DNA of 64,000 nucleotides. It comes from an uncultured Pelagibacteraceae bacterium. Its GTDB lineage: Bacteria > Pseudomonadota > Alphaproteobacteria > Pelagibacterales > AG-422-B15. Below are positions 9,540 to 18,424 of the stretch, piece by piece (position 1 is the first letter of the stretch; every line of letters begins with the position of its first letter). Below the pieces are notes generated by a model that was not told the DNA's origin, did not search any database, and saw only the letters and a program-made list of their open reading frames with translations. The stretch lies in NCBI GenBank assembly GCA_902590345.1, contig CACIWK010000002.1, positions 1-64,000 on the forward strand, written 5' to 3'. A program made the position numbers and the translations under genes.

Positions 9540-10418
9540 TTATTTATTTATCAACAATTGATAGATTTCTCTTTTTGAAATATTTAAATCTTCTGCAACA
9601 GTTTTTGATATGTCAGATATGCTCATACCATCTTTAATTAGTTTATCTGCAACTGCTAATATATCATTTTTAGAAAAATTGATTTTGTATTCTTCAATCA
9701 ATGGCTCTACTATAAATGTAATTTCTCCATAAATTTTCGATCTTTTTTCTAAAGTTTGAATTAAATCTAATATTTTTGTATTAATCACTTCCTCATTTTT
9801 TTTTGTAAGTTCTCTTATAAAGGTAATTTTACAATTTTTATAATTTTTAAAAATTAATTTAAGAGTTTTTATAATTCGATTTGGTGATTCAAAAAAAATC
9901 GTTGGACTATCATTTGCCTTCATTAAAACAATTTCTTTTAATATATTTTTATTTTGTCTGGGGAAAAAACCTCTAAATGAATATGTGGTGTTTGAAAAAT
10001 CTGAGAGAACAATACTTGCTGTAGGAGCTGAAGGGCCAGGTATAGAAAATACCTTAATTTTATTTTCGGAACATACCTTGATAAGATCTGATCCAGGATC
10101 AGATATTATTGGTGTGCCAGAGTCAGATATAAGTGCAATTGATTGACCTAATTTTAATTTTTTTATTATACCTGGTATAGCTTTTTTTGAATTATACTTA
10201 TGAAAAGGTTTTAACTGTGTATTTATTCCGTATTTATTTGTCAATTTTTTACTTACTCTAGTATCTTCACAAATTATAAAATCTACGCTTAATAATATTT
10301 TTAAAGATCTAACCGTAATGTCTCCCAAATTACCAATTGGCGTACCAATTATATAAAGTCCATTTTCAACTTTTTCGTATTCTAATAATCCATTAATATA
10401 TTCAATATTGAGTTTCAT
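9540..10418 (-). CDS. rsmI: 16S rRNA (cytidine-1402-2'-O)-methyltransferase
   Basis: An SPOUT-unrelated tetrapyrrole-methylase-fold enzyme that 2'-O-methylates C1402 in the decoding centre of 16S rRNA using S-adenosylmethionine. The sequence shows GLYIIGTPIGNLGDITVRSL near the start, CEDTRVSKKL, ALISDSGTPIISDPG and IPGPSAPTASI, all RsmI signatures, and a C-terminal helical extension of about 50 residues. The only usable ATG puts its start three bases from the start of the divergent lipoprotein gene at 10422, so its promoter must overlap that coding sequence. Confidence 0.96.
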   Translation of the reverse strand: MKLNIEYINGLLEYEKVENGLYIIGTPIGNLGDITVRSLKILLSVDFIICEDTRVSKKLTNKYGINTQLKPFHKYNSKKAIPGIIKKLKLGQSIALISDSGTPIISDPGSDLIKVCSENKIKVFSIPGPSAPTASIVLSDFSNTTYSFRGFFPRQNKNILKEIVLMKANDSPTIFFESPNRIIKTLKLIFKNYKNCKITFIRELTKKNEEVINTKILDLIQTLEKRSKIYGEITFIVEPLIEEYKINFSKNDILAVADKLIKDGMSISDISKTVAEDLNISKREIYQLLINK

Positions 10419-10421
10419 AAG

Positions 10422-11720
10422 ATGATTAATTTTAAAAAAATATTTTTATTTATCCTAATTATAAAATGCTTTACCTTATTTATAGGCTGTGAAACTTCTA
10501 CTTCTGTTCAAACAAATACTGTAACACAAAATCAATCTTTAATAATAGGTAATACAAATGAGACTCAAAAGCTCATTCTGACTGATTTAAATGAACGGGG
10601 ATCAGAAAGTACTAAAAATAAGAAAATTATAGAAATTGGACTAATGTTGCCTTTAAGTGGTAAGCATTATCTTTTAGGAAGGTCTCTATTAAATGCAGCA
10701 CAACTAGCATTAGAGAAAACAAATCAAAAAAATATTATTTTTCACATTATTGACACAGGTAATGAAGAGATTTTGTTAAAAGAAATTTACATACTACTTG
10801 AAAAGGATATTGAAGTTATTATTGGACCTGTTTTTACTGATAAGATCATACAAGTGCATGAAATCGTAAAAGAAAAAAATATTCCAATGATCACTCTTTC
10901 AAATAACTCAATTTTAGAAGAATTAGGTATTTCTGTTTTTGGTCTTACACTTGAAGATGAAATTAAGACTTTGTTAAATTATTCGATTAAAAAAGACTTA
11001 AATAAATATGCAGTAATTGTCCCAAAAAATGAGTATGGCAAAAGAATTGAAAAAGAAACTCAAATTTTTAGATCAAAAAATAATTTATCTGCTTTTCAAT
11101 TTGTATTTTACAATCCTAAATCACCAGATTTTTATGATATTTCAAAAAAAATATCGAATTATGAAAAAAGGAAAATTAATCTTGAGAATAAAATTAAGGA
11201 ACTTGAGAATGAAAATTCTGATCAGGCAATAAAAGAACTGAAAAAACTCTATAAATTAGATACCTACGGTGAACTTGATTTTGAAGCATTATTAATTTTT
11301 ACACAAAGTTTTGATGAGTTATCAAACCTTAGCTCTATACTTCCATATTACGATGTTGATCCAAAAAAAATACAATACATAGGAAATTCACTGTGGGCTC
11401 AAAATTTGTCATTAAAAGAACCTGGTTTAGATAATAGTTATTTCACATCTCTTAATATAAATAACAAAAAAAAATTTGAAGAGGAATATTTTAATTTTTT
11501 TAAATCTCAACCTCATACAATAGCAACATTAGTTTACGATATCGTTGGACTAATAAGCAAACTTCATTCAGAAGAAAAAATATTTAAAATTGACAGGCTA
11601 TACACAAACAGTGGATTTATTGGTATTAACGGATGGTTTAAAATGAGTGCAAATGGAAAGGTATTACGCAGTCCTAATATATATAAAATTAAAAATCAAA
11701 AGTTTATTCTATTAGATTAA
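10422..11720 (+). CDS. LpoA/LppC-like lipoprotein, penicillin-binding-protein activator family
   Basis: The first 24 residues form a lipoprotein signal ending in the lipobox LFIGCETS. The mature protein has a periplasmic type-1 binding-protein fold (about residues 70-430) with IGLMLPLSGKHYLLG, EVIIGPVFTDKI and AVIVPKNEYGKRIE, as in the C-terminal domain of LpoA. LpoA stimulates the peptidoglycan synthase PBP1A from the outer membrane; in Alphaproteobacteria these relatives lack the N-terminal TPR domain, so the function is inferred. A charged coiled-coil-like insert lies around residues 240-270. It sits head-to-head with rsmI, the classical neighbour of this gene family. Confidence 0.85.
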   Translation: MINFKKIFLFILIIKCFTLFIGCETSTSVQTNTVTQNQSLIIGNTNETQKLILTDLNERGSESTKNKKIIEIGLMLPLSGKHYLLGRSLLNAAQLALEKTNQKNIIFHIIDTGNEEILLKEIYILLEKDIEVIIGPVFTDKIIQVHEIVKEKNIPMITLSNNSILEELGISVFGLTLEDEIKTLLNYSIKKDLNKYAVIVPKNEYGKRIEKETQIFRSKNNLSAFQFVFYNPKSPDFYDISKKISNYEKRKINLENKIKELENENSDQAIKELKKLYKLDTYGELDFEALLIFTQSFDELSNLSSILPYYDVDPKKIQYIGNSLWAQNLSLKEPGLDNSYFTSLNINNKKKFEEEYFNFFKSQPHTIATLVYDIVGLISKLHSEEKIFKIDRLYTNSGFIGINGWFKMSANGKVLRSPNIYKIKNQKFILLD

Positions 11721-12331
11721 AACTTATACTGTTTTAAAAATCTCTTCATTTTTTTAAATGCAATAGATCTATGACTTATTCTCTCTTTATATTCAAAGTT
11801 CATCTCACCAAATGTCTTTTTGTATCCATTTGGAATAAAGATCGGATCATATCCAAATCCGTTTATTCCTGATGCTGGGAATTGTATATGCCCATATTTT
11901 TTACCTTCAAATACCCTGAAAAAATTATTAGGGAAGTAAATTGACAAAGCACAACAAAAAAATGCTCTCCTAGAGGACTTATTTAATAATTTATTTTTGA
12001 TCATCTTATTTTCTATTTTTTTCATAGCATGATCAAAATTCTTTGATTTGCCTGCCCAACGAGCAGAATAAATTCCTGGATCGTTATTTAATGACAAAAC
12101 GCAAAGTCCGCTATCATCAGCTATAGCAGGAATACCAGATTTTAATGAGGCATTTCTTGATTTTATTAAAGAATTCTCACTGAAAGTTTTACCGTTTTCT
12201 ATAGGTTCATTAATTTTAAATTTTTTTGCTGAATAAATTTTGAAACCAAGCGGCTTTAAAAGTGATCTTATTTCTTTTACCTTACCTTCATTATGACTGG
12301 CAATAACTATTTCCTTAATAATTTTAACCAC
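11717..12331 (-). CDS. rdgB: non-canonical purine NTP pyrophosphatase (RdgB/HAM1)
   Basis: The enzyme hydrolyses ITP, dITP and XTP to monophosphates and so keeps deaminated purines out of nucleic acids. Motifs include EIVIASHNEGKVKEI at the start, AIADDSGLCV and GINGFGYDPIFIP, all standard for RdgB. An ATG at 12382 gives 221 residues but adds an atypical leader and overlaps rph by 59 bases. I chose the GTG at 12331, which gives 204 residues and overlaps the rph stop by eight bases, as expected for coupled genes. Its stop overlaps that of the convergent lipoprotein gene. Confidence 0.94.
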   Translation of the reverse strand: MVKIIKEIVIASHNEGKVKEIRSLLKPLGFKIYSAKKFKINEPIENGKTFSENSLIKSRNASLKSGIPAIADDSGLCVLSLNNDPGIYSARWAGKSKNFDHAMKKIENKMIKNKLLNKSSRRAFFCCALSIYFPNNFFRVFEGKKYGHIQFPASGINGFGYDPIFIPNGYKKTFGEMNFEYKERISHRSIAFKKMKRFLKQYKF

Positions 12332-13037
12332 TAACAATTTTCTTTTGCATTTGAATAATTTCTTTAACTCCTGATTTTGCAAGTTGCAACATGGTATTAA
12401 AAGACTCCTCTGAACAAAGTTGTTTTTCTGAAGTCATCTGTACTTCAACCAATTTACCAGTTTCTGTAATTACAAAATTGGCGTCAACCCCTGCATTTTG
12501 ATCTTCATCAAAATCTAAATCTAAGAGAGGCTCACCATTTATAATACCACAACTAATTGCAGCAACACTCTCCCTTAATGGATTTTTTTTTATAATTTTT
12601 TTATTTAACATCTTGTTGATACAAAGTTGAAGTGCGACAAATGCTCCTGAAACTGATGCTGTTCTAGTTCCTCCATCTGCTTGTATAACATCACAGTCAA
12701 TTATAATTTGTAAATCTTTTAAATCCTCTAAGTCAATTACAGATCTAAGAGACCTTCCAATCAATCTTTGAATTTCTTGAGTTCTACCTGACTGTTTACC
12801 TCTTGCGGCTTCTCGAGACATTCTCTCTGAAGTAGATCGAGGTATCATTCCATATTCTGCAGTAACCCACCCTGAACCTGAATTTTTTAACCATCTTGGT
12901 ATATTTTGATCTAGTGAAGCGCTACAGATGACATGGGTGTTACCACACTTAATTAGACAGGAACCTTCTGGATAAGGCGAGAATTTAGGGACTATTTCTA
13001 TATCTCTCAGTTGATTGATATGCCTATTTTTTCTCAT
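12324..13037 (-). CDS. rph: ribonuclease PH
   Basis: A 237-residue phosphorolytic 3'-to-5' exoribonuclease that trims the 3' ends of tRNA precursors and other RNAs, normally as a hexamer. Signature stretches are GSCLIKCGNTHVICSAS, WVTAEYGMIPRST, GRTQEIQRLIGRSLR and DCDVIQADGGTRTASV. Length matches E. coli RNase PH. It is transcribed leftward with rdgB and is divergent from grpE. In many Alphaproteobacteria hrcA lies between rph and grpE; here only 73 bases separate them. Confidence 0.97.
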   Translation of the reverse strand: MRKNRHINQLRDIEIVPKFSPYPEGSCLIKCGNTHVICSASLDQNIPRWLKNSGSGWVTAEYGMIPRSTSERMSREAARGKQSGRTQEIQRLIGRSLRSVIDLEDLKDLQIIIDCDVIQADGGTRTASVSGAFVALQLCINKMLNKKIIKKNPLRESVAAISCGIINGEPLLDLDFDEDQNAGVDANFVITETGKLVEVQMTSEKQLCSEESFNTMLQLAKSGVKEIIQMQKKIVSG

Positions 13038-13060
13038 TTGAATTTAAATTATACAATGTA

Positions 13061-13090
13061 TTGACGAAAATAATATAGATCATTACATAA
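13061..13090 (+). promoter_or_regulatory. candidate promoter upstream of grpE
   Basis: In the 73-base rph-grpE spacer there is TTGACG at 13061-13066 followed after 17 bases by TACATA at 13084-13089, a weak sigma-70 fit. The words TTGACG and ACATAA also resemble the TTGAAG and ACATAA before hslV at nearly the same spacing, so a heat-shock sigma factor is possible. No CIRCE inverted repeat is present. Called by eye. Confidence 0.35.
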
Positions 13091-13110
13091 ACAACAAATG
13101 CATTTTTGCT

Positions 13111-13659
13111 ATGACTAAAAATAAAAAGACTTTAAATCAAAAATCTGCAAAGGCGGATATTTCTACTGAACAAAGCGACGTTAAAGAGACTATTAGCCCT
13201 GACGATCAAATCAAAGAACTACAAAGTAAGCTTTTAATCAGCCTTGCTGATAATGAAAATCTCAGAAAAAGATTTGATAGAGAAAAAGAGGATCTTAGTA
13301 ATTATGTAATTTCTGAATTTGCCAAAGAAATACTTGCAGTTCTTGATAATCTTCAAAGAGCAATGACAACAGCTAATCTTGAAGAAGTGAAAGAAAAATC
13401 AAGTGAAATATCACAATTATTAGAAGGCATAGAACTTACTGAAAAACAAATTATCTCAACTTTTGAAAAATTTAAAATTGAGCAAGTCAAATCTATGGGT
13501 GAGCAATTTGACCCCAACATACATCAAGCAATGTTTGAAGTTCAGAAAGATGATCAGGAGCAAGGTACAATAGCTGAGGTAGTTCAAGAAGGTTATAAAA
13601 TAGGTGAACGACTACTAAGACCAGCATTAGTTGGGGTTGTGAAGAAAAAAAACAACTAA
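13111..13659 (+). CDS. grpE: nucleotide exchange factor GrpE
   Basis: GrpE is the homodimeric co-chaperone that releases ADP from DnaK. The 182-residue protein has a disordered charged N-terminus (1-35), a long coiled-coil helix (about 35-110) with LLISLADNENLRKRFDREKED, and a C-terminal beta domain with GEQFDPNIHQAMFEV and VVQEGYKIGERLLRPALVGV, the family signature. It precedes dnaK by 111 bases on the same strand. The repressor gene hrcA, often fused to this operon, is absent from the window. Confidence 0.96.
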   Translation: MTKNKKTLNQKSAKADISTEQSDVKETISPDDQIKELQSKLLISLADNENLRKRFDREKEDLSNYVISEFAKEILAVLDNLQRAMTTANLEEVKEKSSEISQLLEGIELTEKQIISTFEKFKIEQVKSMGEQFDPNIHQAMFEVQKDDQEQGTIAEVVQEGYKIGERLLRPALVGVVKKKNN

Positions 13660-13720
13660 TATCAATAAGATAGCCAAAAAATAATTTTTTAAATCTTTAT
13701 ATTCTTTTTTTTTGGAAGGG

Positions 13721-13750
13721 GTTGTATGGGTAAAACAACTACCCATATAT
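13721..13750 (+). promoter_or_regulatory. candidate sigma-32 promoter and inverted repeat in the dnaK leader
   Basis: The 111-base spacer before dnaK holds a perfect inverted repeat: TATGGGTA at 13725-13732 and TACCCATA at 13740-13747 with a seven-base loop, extendable by one G-T and one T-A pair. Overlapping it is a heat-shock-like promoter: GTTG at 13721-13724 (consensus CTTG) and ACCCATAT at 13741-13748 (close to CCCCATNT). Transcription would start roughly ten to fifteen bases before the dnaK ATG at 13771. The repeat could be an operator; if transcription starts further upstream it could form an RNA hairpin. Confidence 0.5.
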
Positions 13751-13770
13751 AAAGAAAATATTAACTTAAA

Positions 13771-15696
13771 ATGGCAAAAGTAATAGGCATAGATTTAGGT
13801 ACAACAAATAGTTGCATTTCAATAATGGATGGTAAGGATCCTAAGGTTATTGAAAATGCTGAGGGCTCACGTACGACACCATCAATTATTAGTTTCGGTG
13901 GTGATGATGAAAAATTAATTGGTCAGCCTGCAAAGAGACAAGGTGTGACAAACCCTGAAAATACATTCTTTGCTATCAAGCGTTTGATGGGAAGATCGTT
14001 TGATGATCCAATGGTCAAAAAAGATGCTGATATGGTACCTTTTAAAATAATTAAATCTGAAAATGGTGATGCTTGGGTTGAATCAGGTTCTGAGAAATAT
14101 TCACCATCACAAATTTCTGCATTTGTATTACAGAAATTAAAAGAAGATGCTGAGAGGTATTTAGGAGAAAAAGTTGAAAAGGCTGTTATTACTGTGCCTG
14201 CATATTTTAATGATGCCCAAAGACAGGCAACAAAAGATGCTGGAAAAATAGCAGGTCTGGAAGTTGAGAGAATTGTTAACGAGCCAACAGCTGCGGCACT
14301 TGCATATGGTCTAGATAAAAAAGACGGTAAAACAATTGCTGTTTATGATTTGGGTGGTGGAACTTTCGATATTTCAATTCTAGAAATCGGTGACGGTGTA
14401 TTCGAAGTTAAGTCAACAAACGGGGATACCTTTTTAGGCGGAGAGGATTTTGATACTCGTCTATTAAATTACCTTGCTGAAGAATTTAAGAAAGAAAATA
14501 ATATTGATCTTACTCAAGATAAGTTAGCTCTCCAAAGATTGAAAGAGTCGGCTGAAAAAGCTAAGATCGAATTATCTTCAACCTCTCAAACAGAAATTAA
14601 TTTACCATTTATTACAGCTGATCAATCAGGACCTAAACACCTAAACATCAAAGTAACAAGAGCAAAACTTGAAACACTTGTTGATGATTTAATTGAAAAA
14701 ACAATTAAGCCATGCGATGCGGCTCTCAAGGATGCAGGCTTAAGTGCAGGTGAAATTGATGAGGTAGTGTTAGTTGGTGGAATGACAAGAATGCCAAAAG
14801 TAATAGAAACTGTAAAAAACTTTTTTGGTAAAGAGCCTAATAAAGGAGTTAACCCGGATGAGGTTGTTGCGCAAGGAGCAGCGATACAAGCTGGTATTCT
14901 CCAAGGAGACGTTAAAGATGTATTATTGCTTGATGTTACACCTCTTTCTCTTGGTATTGAAACGCTCGGAGGAGTCTTCACAAAATTAATTGATAAAAAT
15001 ACGACAATTCCAACAAAGAAAAGTCAGGTATTTTCTACTGCTGATGACAATCAAACTGCTGTAACAATACGAGTGTGTCAGGGCGAGAGAGAAATGGCCG
15101 CTGATAATAAATTGCTTGGAAACTTTGACTTAATAGGTATTCCACCTGCGCCCAGAGGTGTTCCACAAATTGAAGTAACATTTGATATTGACGCTAATGG
15201 AATTGTAAATGTATCTGCAAAAGATAAAGGCACAGGCAAAGAACAACAAATTAAAATACAAGCATCGGGTGGATTGAGTGAAGAAGAGATCAACAAAATG
15301 GTCAAGGAAGCTGAAGCTAACGCGGAGGCAGATAAGAAGAAGCGAGAAGGTGTTGATGTTAAAAACCAAGCAGACACAATGATACACTCTGCTGAGAAAA
15401 ATCTAAAAGAATTTGGTGATAAGGTTTCTGAGCAAGAAAAGAGTGCAATTGAAAATGATATCAAGACCTTAAAAGAAGCTGTTGCTTCAGATGATACCGA
15501 TAAGATTAAAAGTGGACTTGAAGCATTAACTCAATCATCTATGAAATTAGGTGAAGCAATGTATAAGGCTCAACAACAGGATGCTCCTAATCCAAATGAG
15601 CCATCTGACAATACAGCTGCTGGATCTGAACAGAATAATGAGAAAGTTGTTGATGCTGAGTTCGAGGAAGTCAAAGAAGATAATAAGCAATCGTAA
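13771..15696 (+). CDS. dnaK: chaperone DnaK (Hsp70)
   Basis: A 641-residue Hsp70. The nucleotide-binding domain (about 1-385) has [14 protein letters not shown], the connection motif [15 protein letters not shown] and [12 protein letters not shown]. The substrate-binding domain follows the linker [16 protein letters not shown] (about 387-505), and the helical lid ends in a charged tail with [12 protein letters not shown], the usual C-terminal EEV-type end. It folds and protects cytoplasmic proteins with DnaJ and GrpE. dnaJ begins 12 bases after its stop on the same strand, so the two are co-transcribed; its leader carries a candidate heat-shock promoter. Confidence 0.99.
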   Translation: MAKVIGIDLGTTNSCISIMDGKDPKVIENAEGSRTTPSIISFGGDDEKLIGQPAKRQGVTNPENTFFAIKRLMGRSFDDPMVKKDADMVPFKIIKSENGDAWVESGSEKYSPSQISAFVLQKLKEDAERYLGEKVEKAVITVPAYFNDAQRQATKDAGKIAGLEVERIVNEPTAAALAYGLDKKDGKTIAVYDLGGGTFDISILEIGDGVFEVKSTNGDTFLGGEDFDTRLLNYLAEEFKKENNIDLTQDKLALQRLKESAEKAKIELSSTSQTEINLPFITADQSGPKHLNIKVTRAKLETLVDDLIEKTIKPCDAALKDAGLSAGEIDEVVLVGGMTRMPKVIETVKNFFGKEPNKGVNPDEVVAQGAAIQAGILQGDVKDVLLLDVTPLSLGIETLGGVFTKLIDKNTTIPTKKSQVFSTADDNQTAVTIRVCQGEREMAADNKLLGNFDLIGIPPAPRGVPQIEVTFDIDANGIVNVSAKDKGTGKEQQIKIQASGGLSEEEINKMVKEAEANAEADKKKREGVDVKNQADTMIHSAEKNLKEFGDKVSEQEKSAIENDIKTLKEAVASDDTDKIKSGLEALTQSSMKLGEAMYKAQQQDAPNPNEPSDNTAAGSEQNNEKVVDAEFEEVKEDNKQS

Positions 15697-15708
15697 GCAG
15701 GTAAGCTT

Positions 15709-16845
15709 ATGTCAAAAAGAGACTATTACGAAGTTCTTGGCGTTTCCAAGTCAGCTGATGACTCCGAAATAAAAAAAGCCTACAGAAAATTAGCAATGAA
15801 ATATCATCCTGATCGTAATCAGGGTGATGCAGATGCAGAAGTTAAATTCAAAGAAGCGAGTGAGGCATACGCTATACTTCATGACAAAGAGAAACGTTCA
15901 GCTTACGACCAGTTTGGTCATGCAGCAGTCGATGGTAATACAGGCCAGGGCGGTTTTGGTTTTGATTTTAATTCATCAGCTTTTCAAGATATTTTTGAAG
16001 ACTTTTTTGGAGACTCATCCTTTTTTGGCGGTGGAGGAAATCGTAGAAGAAAAACAAATAATCGCGGCTCAGACTTAAGATATGATATTACTGTTAGTCT
16101 TGAAGAAGCGTTTAATGGTAAAAAATTTAAAGTAAAAATTCCAACTCAAGTTCAATGTGACTCTTGTTCAGGTTCTGGCGCATCTCAAGGAAGTCAGCCA
16201 GTAACTTGTCAGTCATGCGGAGGTAGAGGGCAGATTCGCTCACAACAAGGTTTTTTTTCAATTCAACAAACTTGTCCAACCTGTCAGGGAAGTGGTTCAA
16301 CTATTTCAGATCCATGCAGACCATGCAGCGGATCTGGTAGAACACAGAAAACAAAGAGTTTAATGGTGAAAATACCAAAAGGCGTTGATGACGGTTCTCG
16401 AATAAGACTATCTGGAGAAGGTGAAGCGGGTCTGAACGGCGGGCAGCAGGGGGACTTGTATATATTTGTAAATGTAAATGAGCACGAAATATTTGCTCGT
16501 GAAAATGAAAATTTATTTGCTGAGGTCCCAATATCTATGGTCGATGCTGCTGTTGGCGGCGCTATTGATATACCGACAATAGATGGTGGTAAAGCAAGGC
16601 TAAAAATACCTCAAGGTACTCAATCTGGTGACCAATTCAGATTAAAATCAAAAGGCATGCCTAATGTTCGCAACGGTTATTTAGGTGATTTGTATATTCA
16701 GGCAAAAGTTGAAACACCAGTAAATTTAAATAAGAAGCAAATTGAAATATTGAAATCCTTTCAAGAAACCAGTGATCAAAATGACAGCCCTTTAGCATCG
16801 ACATTTTTTAAAAAAGCCAAGGATTTTTGGAAAACAAAAGCTTAA
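15709..16845 (+). CDS. dnaJ: chaperone DnaJ (Hsp40)
   Basis: A full-length type I J-protein of 378 residues that stimulates the DnaK ATPase. The J domain (1-70) has the HPD motif in KYHPDRNQ. A Gly/Phe-rich linker follows, then a zinc-finger domain with the four expected CxxCxGxG repeats ([32 protein letters not shown]), and then the C-terminal substrate-binding domains. It lies 12 bases downstream of dnaK, and dapB follows after 39 bases, so transcription may continue into the dapB-nth pair. Confidence 0.99.
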   Translation: MSKRDYYEVLGVSKSADDSEIKKAYRKLAMKYHPDRNQGDADAEVKFKEASEAYAILHDKEKRSAYDQFGHAAVDGNTGQGGFGFDFNSSAFQDIFEDFFGDSSFFGGGGNRRRKTNNRGSDLRYDITVSLEEAFNGKKFKVKIPTQVQCDSCSGSGASQGSQPVTCQSCGGRGQIRSQQGFFSIQQTCPTCQGSGSTISDPCRPCSGSGRTQKTKSLMVKIPKGVDDGSRIRLSGEGEAGLNGGQQGDLYIFVNVNEHEIFARENENLFAEVPISMVDAAVGGAIDIPTIDGGKARLKIPQGTQSGDQFRLKSKGMPNVRNGYLGDLYIQAKVETPVNLNKKQIEILKSFQETSDQNDSPLASTFFKKAKDFWKTKA

Positions 16846-16884
16846 AAAACTTACTTTTTCAATTATTTCGATTATCCTTAATTA

Positions 16885-17694
16885 ATGAAAAAAATAAAAA
16901 TTGTCATAACTGGTGTAACAGGACGCATGGGAATGCAAATAGCTAAACGAGTTTTGAAAGATAAATCACTTGTTTTGTATGGTGCAACCGAGAGAAGTGG
17001 GCATAAAGCTGTTGGCAAGGATTTAGGTCAATTACTCAAGACAAAAAAATTAAAAATTAAAGTCACCGATAATATAATTCCATTATTTGCAAAAACTGAC
17101 GCTGTTATTGACTTCACAACTCCTGAAGCAACTATCATGCATGCAAAATACGCAGCTCAAGCAAGAATAGTGCATATAATTGGAACTACAGGTTTTAATA
17201 GCTCTCAATTAAAAAAAATTAAACTCGCTGCACAGCATGCAACAATCATAAAATCAGGTAATATGAGTTTAGGTATAAACCTAATAAATAAATTAATTAA
17301 AATAAGTTCCTCAAGTTTAAAAAATGATTTTGACACAATAATTAACGAAACGCATCATCGACATAAAGTTGATGCACCTTCAGGCACTGCAGTAATGATG
17401 GGGCAAGCTGCAGCAGAAGGTAAAAATAAAAAATTTGAAAAAATTAAAAAAATCTCTCGTTTAAACATCAAGGCTAAAAGTACTAAAGATAAGATTGTAA
17501 TCTCATCCTTCCGCAAAGGTGAAGTAATTGGTGATCACGAAATTATTTTTTCAAGCAGAGATGAGGATATTACTATCAAGCATACAGCGAAAGATAGGGG
17601 TATTTTTGCTAACGGAGCAATACAAGCTGTGAAATGGGGCATGAACAAAAAACCCGGCATATTTAACATGTCGGATGTGCTAAATATAAGTTAG
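16885..17694 (+). CDS. dapB: 4-hydroxy-tetrahydrodipicolinate reductase
   Basis: This enzyme of the diaminopimelate/lysine pathway reduces hydroxy-tetrahydrodipicolinate with NAD(P)H in the cytoplasm. The N-terminal Rossmann motif is VTGVTGRMGMQIAKRV, and the active-site signature ETHHRHKVDAPSGTA (around residue 155) holds the catalytic His and Lys. Its 269 residues match the family. Placement after dnaJ and before nth is a common alphaproteobacterial arrangement. The A-rich codon choice gives a lysine-rich protein, in line with the AT-rich genome. Confidence 0.97.
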   Translation: MKKIKIVITGVTGRMGMQIAKRVLKDKSLVLYGATERSGHKAVGKDLGQLLKTKKLKIKVTDNIIPLFAKTDAVIDFTTPEATIMHAKYAAQARIVHIIGTTGFNSSQLKKIKLAAQHATIIKSGNMSLGINLINKLIKISSSSLKNDFDTIINETHHRHKVDAPSGTAVMMGQAAAEGKNKKFEKIKKISRLNIKAKSTKDKIVISSFRKGEVIGDHEIIFSSRDEDITIKHTAKDRGIFANGAIQAVKWGMNKKPGIFNMSDVLNIS

Positions 17695-17711
17695 GTTGAA
17701 AAAGAACCATA

Positions 17712-18365
17712 ATGTTAAAGTCTGATAAGGCAAAAAAAATTATTAGTATTTTAAATAAAATTTATCCCGAAACCCCAATTCCACTAAATCATAAAAATAA
17801 TTTTGAATTATTAATTTCTGTTCTTCTAAGCGCGCAGTGTACAGATAAAAGGGTCAATGAAGTAACTCCTTTGCTTTTTAAGAAAGCAAATAATCCTGCG
17901 AAAATGGAGAGGCTGCCAGTAAAAACCATTTATAATATTGTGAGACCCTGTGGTCTTGGTCCACAAAAATCGAAAGCTATCTCAAAGCTATCAAAAATAT
18001 TAATGAAAAATTATAGTGGTAAGGTTCCAGAAACTTTTGAAGATCTAGAGGCGCTTCCTGGAGTAGGGCATAAAACAGCTAGTGTTGTAATGTCACAAGG
18101 TTTTGGTCACCCAGCATTTCCTGTTGATACTCATATTCATCGACTAGCCCAAAGATGGGGGTTAACAAATGGTAAGAGTGTAAAGCAAACTGAATATGAT
18201 TTAAAAAAAATATTTCCCGAAAAACTATGGAACAAGTTACATTTACAAATAATATTTTATGGAAGGGAATATTGTGAAGCTCGAAGTTGTTTTGGAATAA
18301 AGTGTAAAATATGTAAAACTTGTTATCCAACCAGAAAAAAGCCAATTAAAACAAAAAAAGCATAA
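17712..18365 (+). CDS. nth: endonuclease III (base-excision DNA glycosylase/AP lyase)
   Basis: A 217-residue helix-hairpin-helix DNA glycosylase that removes oxidised pyrimidines. It shows LLSAQCTDKRVNEVTP (with the conserved catalytic Lys expected in the hairpin region ALPGVGHKTASVV) and the catalytic Asp in PVDTHIHRLAQRWGL. The C-terminal 4Fe-4S region is unusual: five cysteines spaced C-x4-C-x4-C-x2-C-x2-C instead of the canonical C-x6-C-x2-C-x5-C. The reading frame is open and the rest of the protein is normal, so this is not an evident frameshift. Confidence 0.95.
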   Translation: MLKSDKAKKIISILNKIYPETPIPLNHKNNFELLISVLLSAQCTDKRVNEVTPLLFKKANNPAKMERLPVKTIYNIVRPCGLGPQKSKAISKLSKILMKNYSGKVPETFEDLEALPGVGHKTASVVMSQGFGHPAFPVDTHIHRLAQRWGLTNGKSVKQTEYDLKKIFPEKLWNKLHLQIIFYGREYCEARSCFGIKCKICKTCYPTRKKPIKTKKA

Positions 18366-18424
18366 ATAGTTATAAAAATAAAACACCTTTAACTGTCTAT
18401 TGTTTGCTGATAACTTTATTCATT

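Noticed and set aside
14622-14981. 119-residue minus-strand ORF inside dnaK
   Set aside because: Antisense shadow of a clear dnaK reading frame, with no initiation signal or recognisable domain.
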